A DNA stretch of 64,000 bases from Cunninghamia lanceolata (GCA_027924645.1 BSBN01000843.1:496001-560000), one strand, 5' to 3'; counted from the first letter of the stretch, positions 23,340 to 35,218 are shown. Numbers and translations: made by a program. The notes: generated by a model not told the origin, from the sequence alone.

Positions 23340-26300
23340 TTGTTCTATCCTGGAATGTAAGGGGCTTGAACAGTGGCCCTCGACAAAAAGTTGTTCGTGA
23401 TTTGGTTAGAAGTCAATCTCCTGATGTTCTTTTCCTGCAGGAGACCAAGTTATCAGTGGAGTGTATATTTGGTTTAGTGCCTAAGTTGTGGGGGAGTGGA
23501 GAGTGCCAGTGTATTGGTGCTCAAGGGTCTGCTGGAGGAGTGGCTTGTTTATGGAATCCTCAGAAGATCCGCCCTCTTTGGTGGTTGTCCTTTCAGTCTT
23601 CTATCTCTATGATTGCTTCTTGTTTTGAGATAGGGGAATCTGTTCTCTTCTCCAATATCTATGCGCCTACTGAACTTCAGGGTAAACAATTGTTGTGGTC
23701 CCATATCTGATTTGTCTGAAGCATGGTTCCTTTCCATCTGTGGATTATGGCTGGAGACTTCAATGTTATTTCTGAGTTGGCTGAGAAGAGGGGTGGTATT
23801 GCGAGGCTTGAGCCTTCTGCGATGCTACTTCAGGATAACATTTCAGCTTTAAATCTTGTGGATATCAAGCCCATTAATGGCTAGTTTACTTGGAATAATC
23901 GGAGGATTGGGAATAACTGCATTGCGGAACGACTTGACTGCTTTCTGGTTTCTTGCTACTAGGTTGGTGGGTTGTGGTCTTCTAGCTCTAAAATTTTGGA
24001 TTGGAGGGGATCAGATCATTGGCCTATCAAGCTGGCTATTTCTTCAGCTCGTGTGCCTCGGTCTCCTTCTTTCAAGTTCCAGCTTATGTGGTTGCGTGAC
24101 TCCTCTCTCCATGACTATATTGTTGAGTGGTGGAGGTATGGTAGACCTGCTTATGGTACAGCAATGTATACTTTTGCTAAGTTACTTCAATTTTTCAAGT
24201 ATCAGCTTAAACGTTGGAATTGGCAGTGCTTTGGAAACATTTTCCATGCTAAGACTGCTGCCCAAGCTGAGTTGGATGGTATTACGAGGTTGATCAGGGA
24301 GGATGGAGTGACTAAGGACCTGCTTCAGGAAGAGACTAGGGCTTTGAAAGCATTGGAAGAGTGTGAGCTACGAGAGGAAGATTTTTGGAAACAAAAGGCT
24401 CGGATTGAGTGGCTTCAGGAAGGGGATAAAAATACTGTTTGTTTCTTCAACTCGGTGAAAGCCAGGAGACATGGCAATTCTATTTCTACTCTGGTGAATG
24501 ATAGGGGTGAAACTCTTTCTTCTTTGTAGGAAATCACAGGTGAAGCTATGCAATATTTTGCTTCTTTATTTAGGGAGGACTCGCAGGGGGGTTCTGATGA
24601 GGAAGCTTAGGTCCTTTCTTGTATCCCTTCTTTGGTTTTTAGGGAGATGAATGAGCATCTTATGAGTGATATTTTGATTGAGGAGCTAGAGGGGATCGTG
24701 TTTCAAATGAAGAGGGGGAAATCTCCTGGCCCTGATGGTTTCTCGATTGAGTTCTTTCAAGAATTCTGGGAGATTATCAAGTTGGACTTGTTGGCAGTTG
24801 TTCAGGAGTCTCATAAGAATAAACAGATGTTACGGGCTTTGAATTCTACCTTCCTTGCTCTCATCCCAAAGTGTGATGGGGCGGATAGGTTAAGTCAATT
24901 TCGTCCTATCTCTCTTTGCAATGTGATTTATAAAATTATCTCTAAATTAATTACTGATAGATTGAAAAAGTGGCTTAAAGTGCTGATTTCTGAGGAACAG
25001 AGTGGTTTTGTGGCGGGACGTCAGATTCTAGATGGGGTTGTTATTGCAACTGAAACCATTCACTCTATGGCTCATTCCAAAGATAAGGCAATGTTCATCA
25101 AGCTTGATATGGCTAAGGCTTATGACCGTGTTCGATGGTCCTTCCTTCGGAAGGTTCTTGGTGCTTTTGGTTTTGGGGATGAGTGGATTTATTGGGTTAT
25201 GAGTTGTGTTACTTCGGTCTCCTTCTCTGTGTTAATAAATGGTGAGCACTCTGAGCTTTTTGGCACCTCTCGGGGTTTGCGGCAGGGTGACCCCCTCTCT
25301 CCTTACTTGTTTCTTCTCCTTGTTGAGGGTCTGGGATGCTTAATAAGAAGGAATGTGGAGTTAGGTTTCATTCAGGGCTAGGGGTGGGGAGGTGGTTTAC
25401 CTCCACAATCTCACTTGCAGTTTGTTGATGACACTGCTTTGATGGGTATGGCTACAATTAGGGAAGCTTTGAATTTGCGCAAGGTGTTGGATGTTTATCT
25501 TCTAGCTTCGGGCCAACTAATTAATGAAGATAAGTCTTCCATCTTTTTCTTCAATACTCTAGGTTCCATTCAGAGGTGAATTGCTCATATCTTGAGATTT
25601 CATACTGGGGTTCTCCCTTTGACCTATCTTGGTATTCCCATCTCTATTGGAAGACTTCCCAGGGAGTCTTGGTAGAATATTCTAGATAAATTTCGTGTGA
25701 AAGTTAATCATTGGACCCATCGTTGGTTGTCCTCTGCGGGTCGTGTTCAGTTGCTCAAGTCTGTGGTGCAGGCCCTCCCCATTTATAGATGTATGATTCA
25801 GGTGGCCCCTTTGGGTTTTGTTAGGGAATTGGACTCCTTAGCAAGACAGTTTTTATGGGCTGGTAGCTTATTGTCCTCTAAATGGAGCCTTGTTAGATGG
25901 GACATTGTTTGTAGCCCGAAGCAATTTGGTGGCCTTGGGTTAAGGCAGTCGTCGTTGTCAGGGATGGTGTTGGCTGCTAAATTGTATTGGCGGTGGTGTG
26001 TGGAGCAGGATGGGATCTGGGCCAGGATATTAACTCAGAAATACTTCCCGGGGATCCCTCAAATTGATATTCCTCGGTATCCACTGGTGGGGAAAGGCTC
26101 AGTGATTTGGAGTACGCTCAAGAAAGGGGCTACTCTGGTCAAGGATGGTTTATTTTGGATTTGTAAAAAAGGGACAAAAGCTCATTTTTGGTTTGATTCT
26201 TAGGATGGTTTTCCTCCCATTGTTTCTCAGTTTCCTAATTTGGTGACTCTGTGCCAGAGGTTCTGTGAAGTTGGTTGGTCAAGGGTGAGTGACTTCAAGT

Positions 26301-27640
26301 CCTTTTCTTCTCATGGGCAGTTGGTGGTGGCAAGATGGAAGAATCCTGATGAGTGGCCTGTTGTTGGTATGGAGGAGGAGCGTGCTGAGCTTCATAGTAT
26401 CCTTTCTCGTAGATGTTGTAGCTCCCTCCAGGAAGGGGATGTTCTTTCTTGGTCTCCTAATCCTAAGGGTGTCTATACTGTTGCTTCTGGATATCAGGTG
26501 TTGTTATCTAACCAGCTGGATGGGGTGGAGGTTCACTGGTGGAAGAAAGTGTGGAATAATCTCTCTTGGCCGAAGTGTAACTGCTTTATTTGGACTTTGG
26601 CTTGGAATAGGTGCTTGACTTGGGATAATATTCAGAAGCGGGGTTTTCAAGGTCCTTCTATGTGTGTTATGTGTGGATGTGGAGAGGAGGACTCCTCTCA
26701 CTTGTTTTTCTGTTGTCCCTTGACTTTGCAGCTTTGGCATTTTTGGTGGGAAGTTTGGAAAAGCCCCTGTGTTCATGCCTCCTCCCTGGTGGATTTTTGG
26801 AGTAGTCTGGGTAGACCTCCTTCTATGGCCTCTTTCTTGTAAGATGTGTGGTATGCTGGGCCTTCCTTCATACTATGGCAGATTTGGTTGGAATGGAATC
26901 GCAGAATATTTCGAGGTGAGAAGCTGTTGATTCAACAAGTTTGGCACAAAATTATGAGTATGATTTGGGAGACGGTGGAATCTAAGTGTGATGTGGTGTT
27001 CCCTTTGGAGAAAGGAGATGCTGAGCTGGTGGATAGATTGGGTATTCAGGGGTTGTCTCCAGCTTCTGCTTGTGTCAGGAAAGAAAGGTGAGTGAAAAAG
27101 AAAGTGCAAAGGGTGGGGAGATGGCTTCCCCCTCTGTCTAGCATTCTGAAGCTCAATACTGATGGTTCTTCAAGGGGTAATCCTGGGCCTGCTGGGATTG
27201 GTGGGACTGGCAGGGATTTTTCGGGATCGATGGTTTTTTTCTACTCTATTCATGAAGTATGGCAAACTATCAACCTTATGGAAGGTTTGGCGATCCTCTA
27301 TGCTTTGGAGAGGGCTTATGCTTTGGGTTGGTGCAAGGTTATTTGTGAGTCTGATTCACAGGTTTCGATTAATTTGCTGAATACACAGAAGGTTTCTGAT
27401 GTTAGTTGGCAATTGGCTATGATGGTGCAACAAATTCTACAGATAAGTTCTTTGATGGAGATGGTGTCCTTTGTCCATATTCCAAGGGAGTGGAACAAGG
27501 TAGCAGATTGTTTGGCTAAGTGGGTGTCTGAGCATTTAGATGGTTGGAAGATTGATGAATGGGAGCAGGTTCCTCATGAGCTCCGACATGACTTGGAGAA
27601 GATTCTTGCTGAGGATGGGAATGGTATTGGTGAAGGATGA
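23336..27640 (+). pseudogene. LINE ORF2 (endonuclease, reverse transcriptase, RNase H)
   Basis: One continuous frame of about 1,434 codons. Domains: apurinic-type endonuclease from 23,336 (VLSWNVRGLN, LFLQETKLS, IMAGDFNVISE, RGSDHWPI near 24,010); reverse transcriptase about 24,640-25,580 (KSPGPDGFSIEFFQEFW, LALIPKCDGADRLSQFRPIS, MAKAYDRVRWSF, GLRQGDPLSPYLF, catalytic FVDDTALMG near 25,418); zinc-binding zf-RVT near 26,560-26,760; RNase H 27,140-27,460 (LNTDGSSRGNPGPAGIGG, ESDSQVSINLL). Twelve in-frame stops: 23,708, 23,717, 23,882, 23,960, 24,527, 24,608, 25,379, 25,577, 25,673, 26,201, 26,840 and 27,089. I saw no frameshift. The protein would nick and reverse-transcribe at the target; this copy cannot. 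Confidence 0.93.
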
Positions 27641-27771
27641 TGTTGTTTCATGCTTTGTTTGGCTGTTTCTTATGGATTAATGGGGCCTTGGCCCTTTGAT
27701 GCTTTGTAATGTTCTTTTCTGAATTTCAATAAAGTTTTTACCCCTTAAATAAAAAAATAATATACCAGTTG

Positions 27772-29631
27772 TAGAGAAATTAAAACCATGGTAAAAACAT
27801 ACAACAACTCTAGAGACTTAAGTTCCAAATTAAGGCTTAGTTGATGTTTTAATTGAGTAGAGTCATTTATAGGTAAGAATAGTAAGTAGTTAATCTTAAT
27901 TAGATTTTAATTAATTATGAATTATCTTTTTATATACTATCTTTGAATAAAGAGAGAAAGAGTTATCATAGAAGGATCTCATGTTTAGAATATAGGATTT
28001 TCTTAATTTTCTGTTATAATAAAAGTTGTCTCTTTGTGTTAAGTAAGAATAGATTATTGTGAAATAATTACATATAGGTAATCATCTTTTATGTTTACTA
28101 TCTACTTACACTGTGCATAGAATTATGAAATTGGTCTATTCTAAAATTGAGATTGGATAATAACCAAGTTACAATCTTATATTGATAACTTTGTTATGAT
28201 AAATTCTCTGTAGTAACCAATGTATCTAGACTATTGGATTAAATGTTCATGCTTTTGTTATAGTGGGATGTAAGTTCTGTGTCATTGGGAAGTTGGATTG
28301 TAGAGGCTAAGAAGGGTGTAGTTGTGTGTATGGTCCTTGTGATATGTAACCCTAAAATGTTGTCTCCTTTTTTGACATGAACTCATTTAATTGTGATGAA
28401 CATTCAAAGATGATTAATGCCTTGTTTGGTGTATGGATTATGTGGTTATGATGGTTGTGCAAGATGGTCAATGCCTTGCCCAGTGTAGGGTTTACTAGTT
28501 GTAAAGTAGGGGGAGTGGCTCTCAATGGGGGCCGGAACCCATAGTGGTGTCCAGGACAACCCATTGAAGGGTTTCTTAATCCAGTGATAACATTAATAAT
28601 GAAATAGGGGAATGGGTAGAATTCACATTAATCAAGATAAGGTATGCCTCACTCGTGGCTCAAATGCTCATTTAGGCTTGAGATGAGATGAGAAGGCCTG
28701 GAATGGTAAGATCAACTACCTTGTCCCCATGAAAGGTACATTGATTCTGCATGAGTTTGTATGGGGACCGGGGATCGGGAGAGGCTGCCAAGACAACCCA
28801 AAGATGGGAGTCGGGGCCTAGTGAAGTCCTCCAGGACAACCCATATCAATCCATGTGATGACACTCCTCCCTATTGCAATCTAGCACTCCCTAGTTGTAT
28901 TTCCTCCCTCAATTGCGTAAGTGCCTTTGGAAGTGCAGTTAAGTATGTCAGTGATGTTTATTGTGGACAGTTTGATAATTGGTGTCATGTATAACCCTAC
29001 TGCTTGTGTTAGTCTATTGTTCTCCTTACTATCTGTGAGTGTGGGATCTTGTGTTATCTCCTAGCTCAGGGGGTGGACCTTAGGGTTCCACATGGTCGGG
29101 TGGAAGAGATTTTATTTTCATTGGTTTTTCCCTTGCCGATGTTCGTGGGTGAGGAGGATGTGTCTTGTGCATTAGATATCAGATCTTGTACCAATTTGAG
29201 GAAGATGATTATGCATACTCATGGTCTAGCCTTGTGTGACAGTCGATTCATAATGTATGTATTCAGAAAGGTGATAATGTAATCAATGTAATGAATTACT
29301 CATGTGTATAGGAATTTGTACATTCACATGTAATCCTAATCATGTCGATTATTCATCTGATGTTATGATATGGAGATGTATATGTTTATTCATTTAATGC
29401 TATAGATTTAGAATGATCTACTAATGTTAGTTAATAATGTATGTTGAATTATGTTAATTGATTTGGCAAGTAATGCAACCATGAAATCTTAGAGGACAAG
29501 TCGTTAGTTCAAATGATGTGTATAGATGTGTTAACATTACTTTGTTATCTTATTCATATAAAAAAAAAATTATCTTGCTTTGCATAGCATAGATATGTTG
29601 TTCTCTAAGGTGTTCATGGCAGGGCATTACA
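27772..29631. repeat. Right part of insertion D (LTR-like, non-coding)
   Basis: No protein content. An internal repeat, with 'ccaggacaacccat' at about 28,551 and 28,832, lies roughly 285 bases apart. The last kilobase is homologous in inverse orientation to 59,728 onward, sharing for example 'ctcagggggtggacctta', 'ttccacatggtcgggtgg' and 'gcatagcatagat'. This makes the segment a dispersed LTR family end. An A-run lies at about 29,560-29,570. Confidence 0.7.
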
Positions 29632-29636
29632 AAGAT

Positions 29637-30340
29637 TCCTTCATCACACCTTGCATCAAACTTTCTTAGATCTTCATCTCTTATAATATAGCATTTGCTT
29701 CCAAAGACTTTGAAATATTTTACTGTAGGAATGTAGACAGCAGTATGTATAACTTCTTTCTAGAAAAATTCTAGCAAATCTACTTCCTTCATCATTGTCC
29801 TAACAGCCTCTTGAACTGTCCTATTTTTTCTTTCCACAACTCCATTCTGCTGAGGAGTCCTAGGTGCAGATAGCTATCTCTTTATCCCATGCTCTTCATA
29901 GAAAATGTTGAATTCATTTGATGTGAACTCACCTCCTGTATCAGACCTCAAGCATTTGATTTTCAATTATATTTCATTCTCAACCATTGCCTTGAAAGAT
30001 TTGAACTTTTCTAGGGCTTCTGATTTGTCTCTTAGAAAAGTAACCCAAGTCATTCTAGAATAATCATCAATAAGCAACATGAAGTACCTGTCACCTTGTA
30101 GACTTCTCACCCTTGTAGGACCACAAAGATCTTTATGCACTCGATCCAGCAAACTGGAAGAGAATTGCTATTTGCTCTTGAAACTAGTTCTTGTATGCTT
30201 CCCCAACTGACATTCCCTACAAATGGAATTGGTGGGCTTCACAAGCTTTGGTAAATCTCTCACAGTCTAACCTGAACTCATCTTTGCCAAATTATCAAAG
30301 TTTATATGACACATCCTTCTATGCCACAACCAACTCTCAT
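29637..30340 (-). pseudogene. Copia integrase core (element E), right of insertion D
   Basis: In sense direction the GAG-pre/zinc-finger part (CRECQLGKHTRTSFKS near 30,210-30,165) is followed by the catalytic core LDRVHKDLCGPTRVRSLQGD and YFMLLIDDYSRMTWVTFLRD (30,152-29,967), the conserved 'H-D--GP' and 'D-YSR--WV--L'. After a frame break, the 'NGVVERKNRT' region is recognisable near 29,830. The exon-like match then runs to FDARCDEGIF at 29,637, where insertion D cuts the frame. Integrase inserts element DNA into chromosomes; here it is broken. Confidence 0.85.
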
Positions 30341-30344
30341 TTGC

Positions 30345-31082
30345 CTAGGCCAATAAACAATAATCATTAGTTCCTCTTAACTGGTAAATGTTATCTCTGG
30401 TCTTCTTATCGGTAACAATTACTGTTCTGAAGCTTTCCATGATCTTGTACCCATTATCTTTGAATCTCAGATCATATCCTTTGTCACACATTTGACCAAC
30501 ACTCAAAATATTATGCTTTAAACCCTTCACATATAAGACATTATTAGTGTTGTGCTTTCCATCAAAATAAATAGATCCTTTTCTACAAATCTTACCAGCT
30601 GCATTATCTCCAAACGTAACCAGTCCTACATCATACTTTTCCAAGCTTACAAACTTACTTTTGTCACCGCTCATGTGATGTGAGTATCCACTATCAATAA
30701 TCCATTCATCCTTATCTTTCTCAACCTGAACAACCAAAGCACTTTCTTCCACTAGTTTTTCTTCCTTCACACAGCTAGCAGAATTAGCAGACACATGATC
30801 TTCTTTAATATCAATAAACAAGAATTCATTTACACTAGTACTAGCATCATCAGTCACACCTTCATCATCAAAATCTCTAACATAGTAGCATTTCTTTGGA
30901 GCTCTAGGCTTGCTCTCAAATCTTTTCCTATTTCTTTCAATTCTTTCGGGACATCTGGAAGCATAATGACCTAATTTACCACATGAGAAACATTTGAAAG
31001 GTAATTTGCCTTTGAACTTACCGGAACCTCTTTGCAACTTGTCAACAAAGTTAGCTTCAATTTCATCAAAATCATCATCCAC
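30345..31082 (-). pseudogene. Copia gag zinc knuckle and protease (element E)
   Basis: A CCHC knuckle CFSCGKLGHYASRCP is followed by the retropepsin-like region WIIDSGYSHHMSGDKSKFV, in which DSG is the catalytic aspartate word. Next is the GAG-pre-integrase region DNAAGKICRKGSIYFDGKHN, NVLYVKGLKHNILSVGQMCD and GYKIMESFRTVIV. This 245-codon piece is open but joined to neither its gag start nor the integrase without frame changes. Confidence 0.92.
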
Positions 31083-31690
31083 CTTATATTTCTCAACTCT
31101 GGAGATCTTTTCTGAAGTACTGGCTTTAAAAGTTGTCTCAACTTTCGACAGGGCATCACCAAATTATCATCTCAAAGGCTATAAGCTTTCCAAGTAATTG
31201 ATCTCTATCAATAGTTTTCATAGTCATTATTTCTTCAATTGTAGCTACCTTGTGACTATAGGACTTTGGTAGTGATCTAATAATTTTCATCACAACTTCC
31301 TTGTCACCAATGGTTCCTTCCATTTCTTTTATTCCATTGACAAGTTCATCAACCCTTTGCATGAAGGATGTAATGTTTTCATCTTAATTCATCTTTAAAC
31401 TCTCATATTTAGCTTTCAGGCCTTGTAGTTTAGCTTCTTTTATAGAATCATCTTCTTCATACAGATTCTTCAACTTCTTCCAAACTTCATTTGTAGTTTC
31501 TAGATCCATGACTTTTATCAACTCAGTTCTAGTCAAGGCACTTAACAGAGCATCTCTGGCTTTTCCATTCAACTCATATTCTTTGATTTCATCTTTAGTT
31601 GTCAAACCATTTTGAGGCATGGTATATTTTGATTCTACAGGTTTCCACACTCTATACCCAAGACAAAGGAGATGGATTTTCATTCATACC
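31083..31690 (-). pseudogene. Copia gag N-terminal part (element E)
   Basis: 31,683-31,384 encodes a gag (UBN2-type) segment: MPQNGLTTKDEIKEYELNGK, ALLSALTRTELIKVMDLETT, EVWKKLKNLYEEDDSIKEAK. 31,362-31,156 continues with MQRVDELVNGIKEMEG and IIRSLPKSYSHKVATIEE. A stop near 31,384 and a frameshift near 31,156 separate the pieces. Gag forms the virus-like particle. Confidence 0.88.
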
Positions 31691-31789
31691 TTCCAAAGAG
31701 AATAATTTGTCCCATCAAACTATGGAGCTTCCTTTTTAAAAGATAGCCTAGATCTCCCTCAAGTTGTTAGGCTTTCTTCTGAGGAACCT

Positions 31790-31801
31790 GCTCTGATACC
31801 A
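31790..31801 (-). other. Primer-binding site of element E
   Basis: The minus strand reads TGGTATCAGAGC, complementary to initiator tRNA-Met, two to three bases inside the 5' LTR. It fixes the element's orientation as minus. Confidence 0.88.
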
Positions 31802-31803
31802 AT

Positions 31804-33299
31804 TGTTGAAATGCACCAGACAACTGAGAAGGGATGTGAATCAATTGTCCCTAAAAACTTTGAACACTTATGAACATCAACAAATCAAACACTTATTTAC
31901 TGTTATTCAGATTTAACCATGAAAGCATGAAATAAGAAGCTCAACACATTAACACATAGGACTCCAGATTTTTACGTGGAAAACCCTAAAAGGGAAAAAC
32001 CATGGTGGGTGTTAGCCCACAAAAATATATGAGTTATAACAATACAAAAAAATAAAGGCTCACTACCCAAATTGCTCACTACAAAGAACGGCTCACTACC
32101 AAAGTGGTGGCTCACTGCCAAGGGGTGGCTCACTACCAAAAAGATGGTGAACTGATTTGGTAGTATCTACTCCATGCCTGAGTTCAGTTCCATTGAAGCA
32201 CAATATAATTCCTCTACTTTGCTCTTCTCATACCTTCACACTTATCTTTTCATTTTTGCACCAGAACACTTTTTTTTCACAACTACATTACACATTTTTA
32301 TACAATTCATCAACCTTGGAATGTGCATCAAGGTTGGCATTACATTCATCAACCATTGGAACAATCTCCAAGGTCAGCATTACAAACATACATAAAATAG
32401 GTCTAGACCTAATACAAATTTAGCTAAGGAAAAGATGTAAAGATGTATGCAGATCATACCACATCTTAGCTAGGACTCAAATGCAATCTTCCATGCCACG
32501 ACATGCTTCTACAATCTTCAATGCATCTCTGTAATTAGTGAAAACAACCAGGTTGGATAAGATAGGTGTTAACACTAAGACTTCCACAAATAGTCTTCAT
32601 CCATGATCCAATTTCTCTTTGCAGACAATTCCAAAAGTAGGAACATGATTGGGAGACATCCACAAGCACATTGTAATCACCAGGAACATCCACACAACCT
32701 CTAACCATTCTTTCAAGAAGATTCTTCAATCCGGAGCACTTACCCAACATTGTCAACCACTGTCATAAAGAAAAGATCACTTGCGAACCACCAAATCATG
32801 AACCATTGGAGTTAAAGGTGCTTAACATCATTAACAACATGATTCTAGAACCACAGACTTTGAAGCTTCAATGTAGAGGAATGCGGAGAAAAATACGATT
32901 TCTCTATCACTAGTGAATACCCAAAAAAAGCATCTTTTACTCTGGTGAGCATAACTCACTCAAATCTTTATACCGGAGGCTCAAACTTGGAACATAGTAT
33001 CTCCAAACATGTCTCTAAATGACTTCCAATATGCAGACAAAGATATTCATTCTACAGGAAATGCGGAGCAAATTGTTGGACTATTCTTATGTAAACAAAG
33101 ATACTCTGCACTACACTGTTTCCACTACAACTCACTGTTTCCACCGGAGGAGCTAATTTTCTCAATATCCTCAGCATCAGGATCACTTACTCATTATCTC
33201 TAAGACTAACAAACATCAAAAGCAAGAGCATAGTTGGCACCAATGACAACACTGATAGGTTGAGATTAATGACAACACCGATTACGCACATACTTGCAA
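31804..33299 (-). repeat. 5' LTR of Copia element E
   Basis: Starts TGTTGAAATGCACC next to the primer-binding site and ends '...acttgca' near 33,299. About 1.5 kb, and alignable with 15,025-16,436 apart from small indels and scattered substitutions. Repeats the 'ggctcactaccaaa' motif cluster at about 32,060-32,140. Confidence 0.88.
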
Positions 33300-34221
33300 C
33301 AATATTCTATCCAATAAACCTTGAACAAAATCAAGTTTTACTTGGTTTAGTTTTTTCAACGTGTCTTCATCTCTAGATTTAGTTTTTTCTAGTTCTTTCA
33401 CTTCTTCTCTAGAGCAAACTGGAAGAGTGATTGGTGGGAGAGCACTAGTAGCCACATTTAATCTTTCATGTAGAGACAAATTCTACTTATTCAAATTTTC
33501 CTTACTGTAGCCTTTGTAAACATAGTAGAATGTGTGGTCAAAGTGGCAACTTCAACAAGAGAAGTGTCCTCATGCCTGTACACAATTAAGCTTCATGTCA
33601 CCTTGTTGGGATCCTCAATAACAAGAGGGTTTTTACCTGAGGGAGAAATTGACTAGATGGCCAAGGCATTTGTATCTGGATCAAAAGCAGAATCAAAGTA
33701 CATCTTATATGTCATCTCCTCTATTATATTCATCTCAATGCATTCATGCTTCTAATTGTATCAAATGCAATGGTAGATGATATATTTCATCCTAGTAATA
33801 GCATGCAGCCACTTTTTCTAACAATTTCTCTTGCCCTTTGTGGGGTCATCCCAGCCATTTCTTCACAGACCCTATTCCAAAAGTTTGCAATGACTTTTTC
33901 CTTATTCTCAAAAGTTATCTCCTTTATTTGCTTATTTATTTCTTTTCCCTTCATTCTTAGGACAAATTCTATGAACTCCTTAGAATGAATAAAAGAATCA
34001 TCATCAATGAATTTCCTACTTGCTAATGTTCTAACATCATCTGATAATTCATCTATAGCCTCAAAATTAATAATCATCCTCTTCTTAGGAGACGCTCCTA
34101 CTTCCATCACAGGAGACTGCAATACCTCCATCACATCTGGTGAGCCTGGAGTCTCACCTTCATCCACTAAAAAAATTGGAGCAGGTCAAGGTTGTGGAGA
34201 GACCTGGTGAAGTGGGGTGAC
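33300..34221 (-). pseudogene. Unrecognised coding sequence A, downstream part
   Basis: The main ORF (34,167-33,787, 126 codons) contains SPKKRMIINFEAIDELSDDV, IDDDSFIHSKEFIEFVLRMK and EKVIANFWNRVCEEMAGMTP. A charged, coiled-coil-like stretch (REEVKELEKTKSRDEDTLKK, 33,479-33,282) lies further downstream. I recognise no domain. Composition is protein-like and codons look real. The upstream part lies at 50,068-50,660; the two are separated by retrotransposon B. It could be the structural protein of an unclassified retroelement or a host gene family; the sequence does not decide. The E 5' LTR cuts its downstream end. Confidence 0.45.
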
Positions 34222-35084
34222 TGTAGTTAGGGAAAATCAGATTTAGTATAAAAAAATAAACTAACTAAACCCTAACAAGCACCATAAAGCACAAACTAGC
34301 ATGAAAATGAAAACAAAAATGCAAAGCAAATCGTTCTTCAAGCCAGGCTTGATTTATCTTCATGGCTCTTCTTGATCTCACATAAGAATGTAGGATGTCG
34401 AATGATTGTTGATTGCTCACCGTTGCAACATAACAGAACTCAAGTGTTGTATGATTGTATGAAAATGACTTGCGTGAGTGAGTGAGTGAGTGAGTGAGTG
34501 AGGGTTTGAAATGGAAAATGAAGTTTGATTTATAGAGGGAAAGGGAATCAAATGAATGGCTAGGATTGAAAGCCAATTGTGTGATGTGGATGGATAGGAT
34601 TAAAAGGCAATTTTGGTTCTTATGATGCACATTAAAGGATAGGAGGCCAAAATTAGGAGAATAGTGGGAATAAATGGGATTTTTAATTTATTTTGGAGAG
34701 CAATTGTTTATGATGCACAATGAATGAGGATAAAAATAGGAATGTGAGTGGGAATAAGTAATTTAAATAATAAAATTATTTAAATCATGAGAGACAAGTG
34801 GCACTTAAATAAATATTTACTTTATTTAAATTGGATGATGGAGGAAAATGAGTTTAAATAAATAAGATTTATTTAATTTGGTGCAAATGGAGGAAAAATA
34901 GAATTAAATAAATAAGATTTATTTAATTTGATGCAAGAAGAGGATAAATTTATAAGAGGAATTAGTTAAATAAATATAATTTATTAAACTAATGGGAGTG
35001 ATGGAAGGGGTCATGGAAGAGGACCTAGGATAAAATATGTCGAAATGTAATGTCATAAGATATAGTCAATTTTAAGTGTCTACA
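34222..35084 (-). repeat. 3' LTR of element B
   Basis: 863 bp, TGTAGTTAGGG ... GTGTCTACA. Contains an expanded 'gtga' microsatellite (about 34,474-34,502), shorter in the other LTR. Also AT-rich repeats of 'aaataaataagatttatttaa' type near 34,800-34,980. Alignable with 49,207-50,067. Confidence 0.9.
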
Positions 35085-35102
35085 TTTTGCCCCTCTTTGA
35101 GA
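35085..35102 (-). other. Polypurine tract of element B
   Basis: The minus strand reads AAAGAGGGGCAAAA immediately before the 3' LTR. It confirms that B runs on the minus strand. Confidence 0.75.
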
Positions 35103-35213
35103 TGATGTTTGAGATGATGAGATTTATGTCGAGTAACATCATTTCAAAGAAGCTAAGGTATGGATAGAAGATGAAAGGATAGGATGATGATGCCCCCTCG
35201 AGAGGATAGGAAG

Positions 35214-35218
35214 GTTGG
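35214..35218. repeat. Target-site duplication of element C, left copy
   Basis: GTTGG, identical to 43,166-43,170 at the other side of C. Confidence 0.95.

Larger units (their letters stand above)
21529..27758 (+). mobile_element. LINE (plant L1-type non-LTR retrotransposon)
   Basis: A near full-length LINE of about 6.2 kb on the plus strand. It has a GC-richer 5' leader, ORF1, an overlapping ORF2 and a short 3' UTR with 'aataaa' (27,728-27,733) ending in an A-rich tail. It is flanked by a 13-bp target-site duplication, AATATACCAGTTG (21,516-21,528 and 27,759-27,771). Both ORFs keep one frame throughout; all damage to coding capacity is by premature stop codons. Base composition is clearly less AT-rich than its surroundings. 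Confidence 0.96.
18642..29631. mobile_element. LTR-type insertion D inside the Copia integrase
   Basis: The insertion begins TGTAGCGCCCC and ends GGGCATTACA, the TG...CA ends of LTR elements. It is flanked by the direct repeat AAGAT (18,637-18,641 and 29,632-29,636), which lies within the interrupted integrase codons, so the boundaries are exact. Total length 10,990 bp; without the nested LINE about 4.7 kb. No gag, protease, integrase or RT of its own is visible. I could not align its left part with its right part as two LTRs, so it may be a very long solo LTR, a LARD-like element or a rearranged copy. Its right 1.1 kb or more is homologous, in inverse orientation, to 59,728 onward. Confidence 0.8.
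15025..33299 (-). mobile_element. Ty1/Copia LTR retrotransposon E, interrupted
   Basis: A Copia element on the minus strand. Its 5' LTR is at the right (31,804-33,299), the primer-binding site TGGTATCAGAGC lies just inside it (about 31,790-31,801), and the polypurine tract and 3' LTR are at the left. Domain order in the sense direction is Copia-type: gag, protease, integrase, then RT and RNase H. It is inactive, with frameshifts and stops in most domains. It is split inside the integrase region by insertion D. Without D it would be about 7.3 kb, a normal length for a Copia element with 1.4-1.5 kb LTRs. Confidence 0.9.

Noticed and set aside
23661..24293. Alternative-frame ORFs across the LINE endonuclease (23,661-23,852 and 23,856-24,293), suggesting a frameshift
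   Set aside because: The endonuclease words IMAGDFNVISE and GSDHWPI lie in the same frame as the ORF2 start; the other ORFs are shadows.
17001..31801. Reading element E as two separate Copia fragments
   Set aside because: The integrase word is cut between EGIF and LGYS exactly at the AAGAT duplication, so it is one element with an insertion.
34265..34630. 121-codon minus-strand ORF in the left B LTR, similar to one at 49,250-49,558
   Set aside because: It recurs because the LTR recurs. It is Ser/His/Phe-rich, crosses the 'gtga' microsatellite, and differs in frame length between copies; not a gene.
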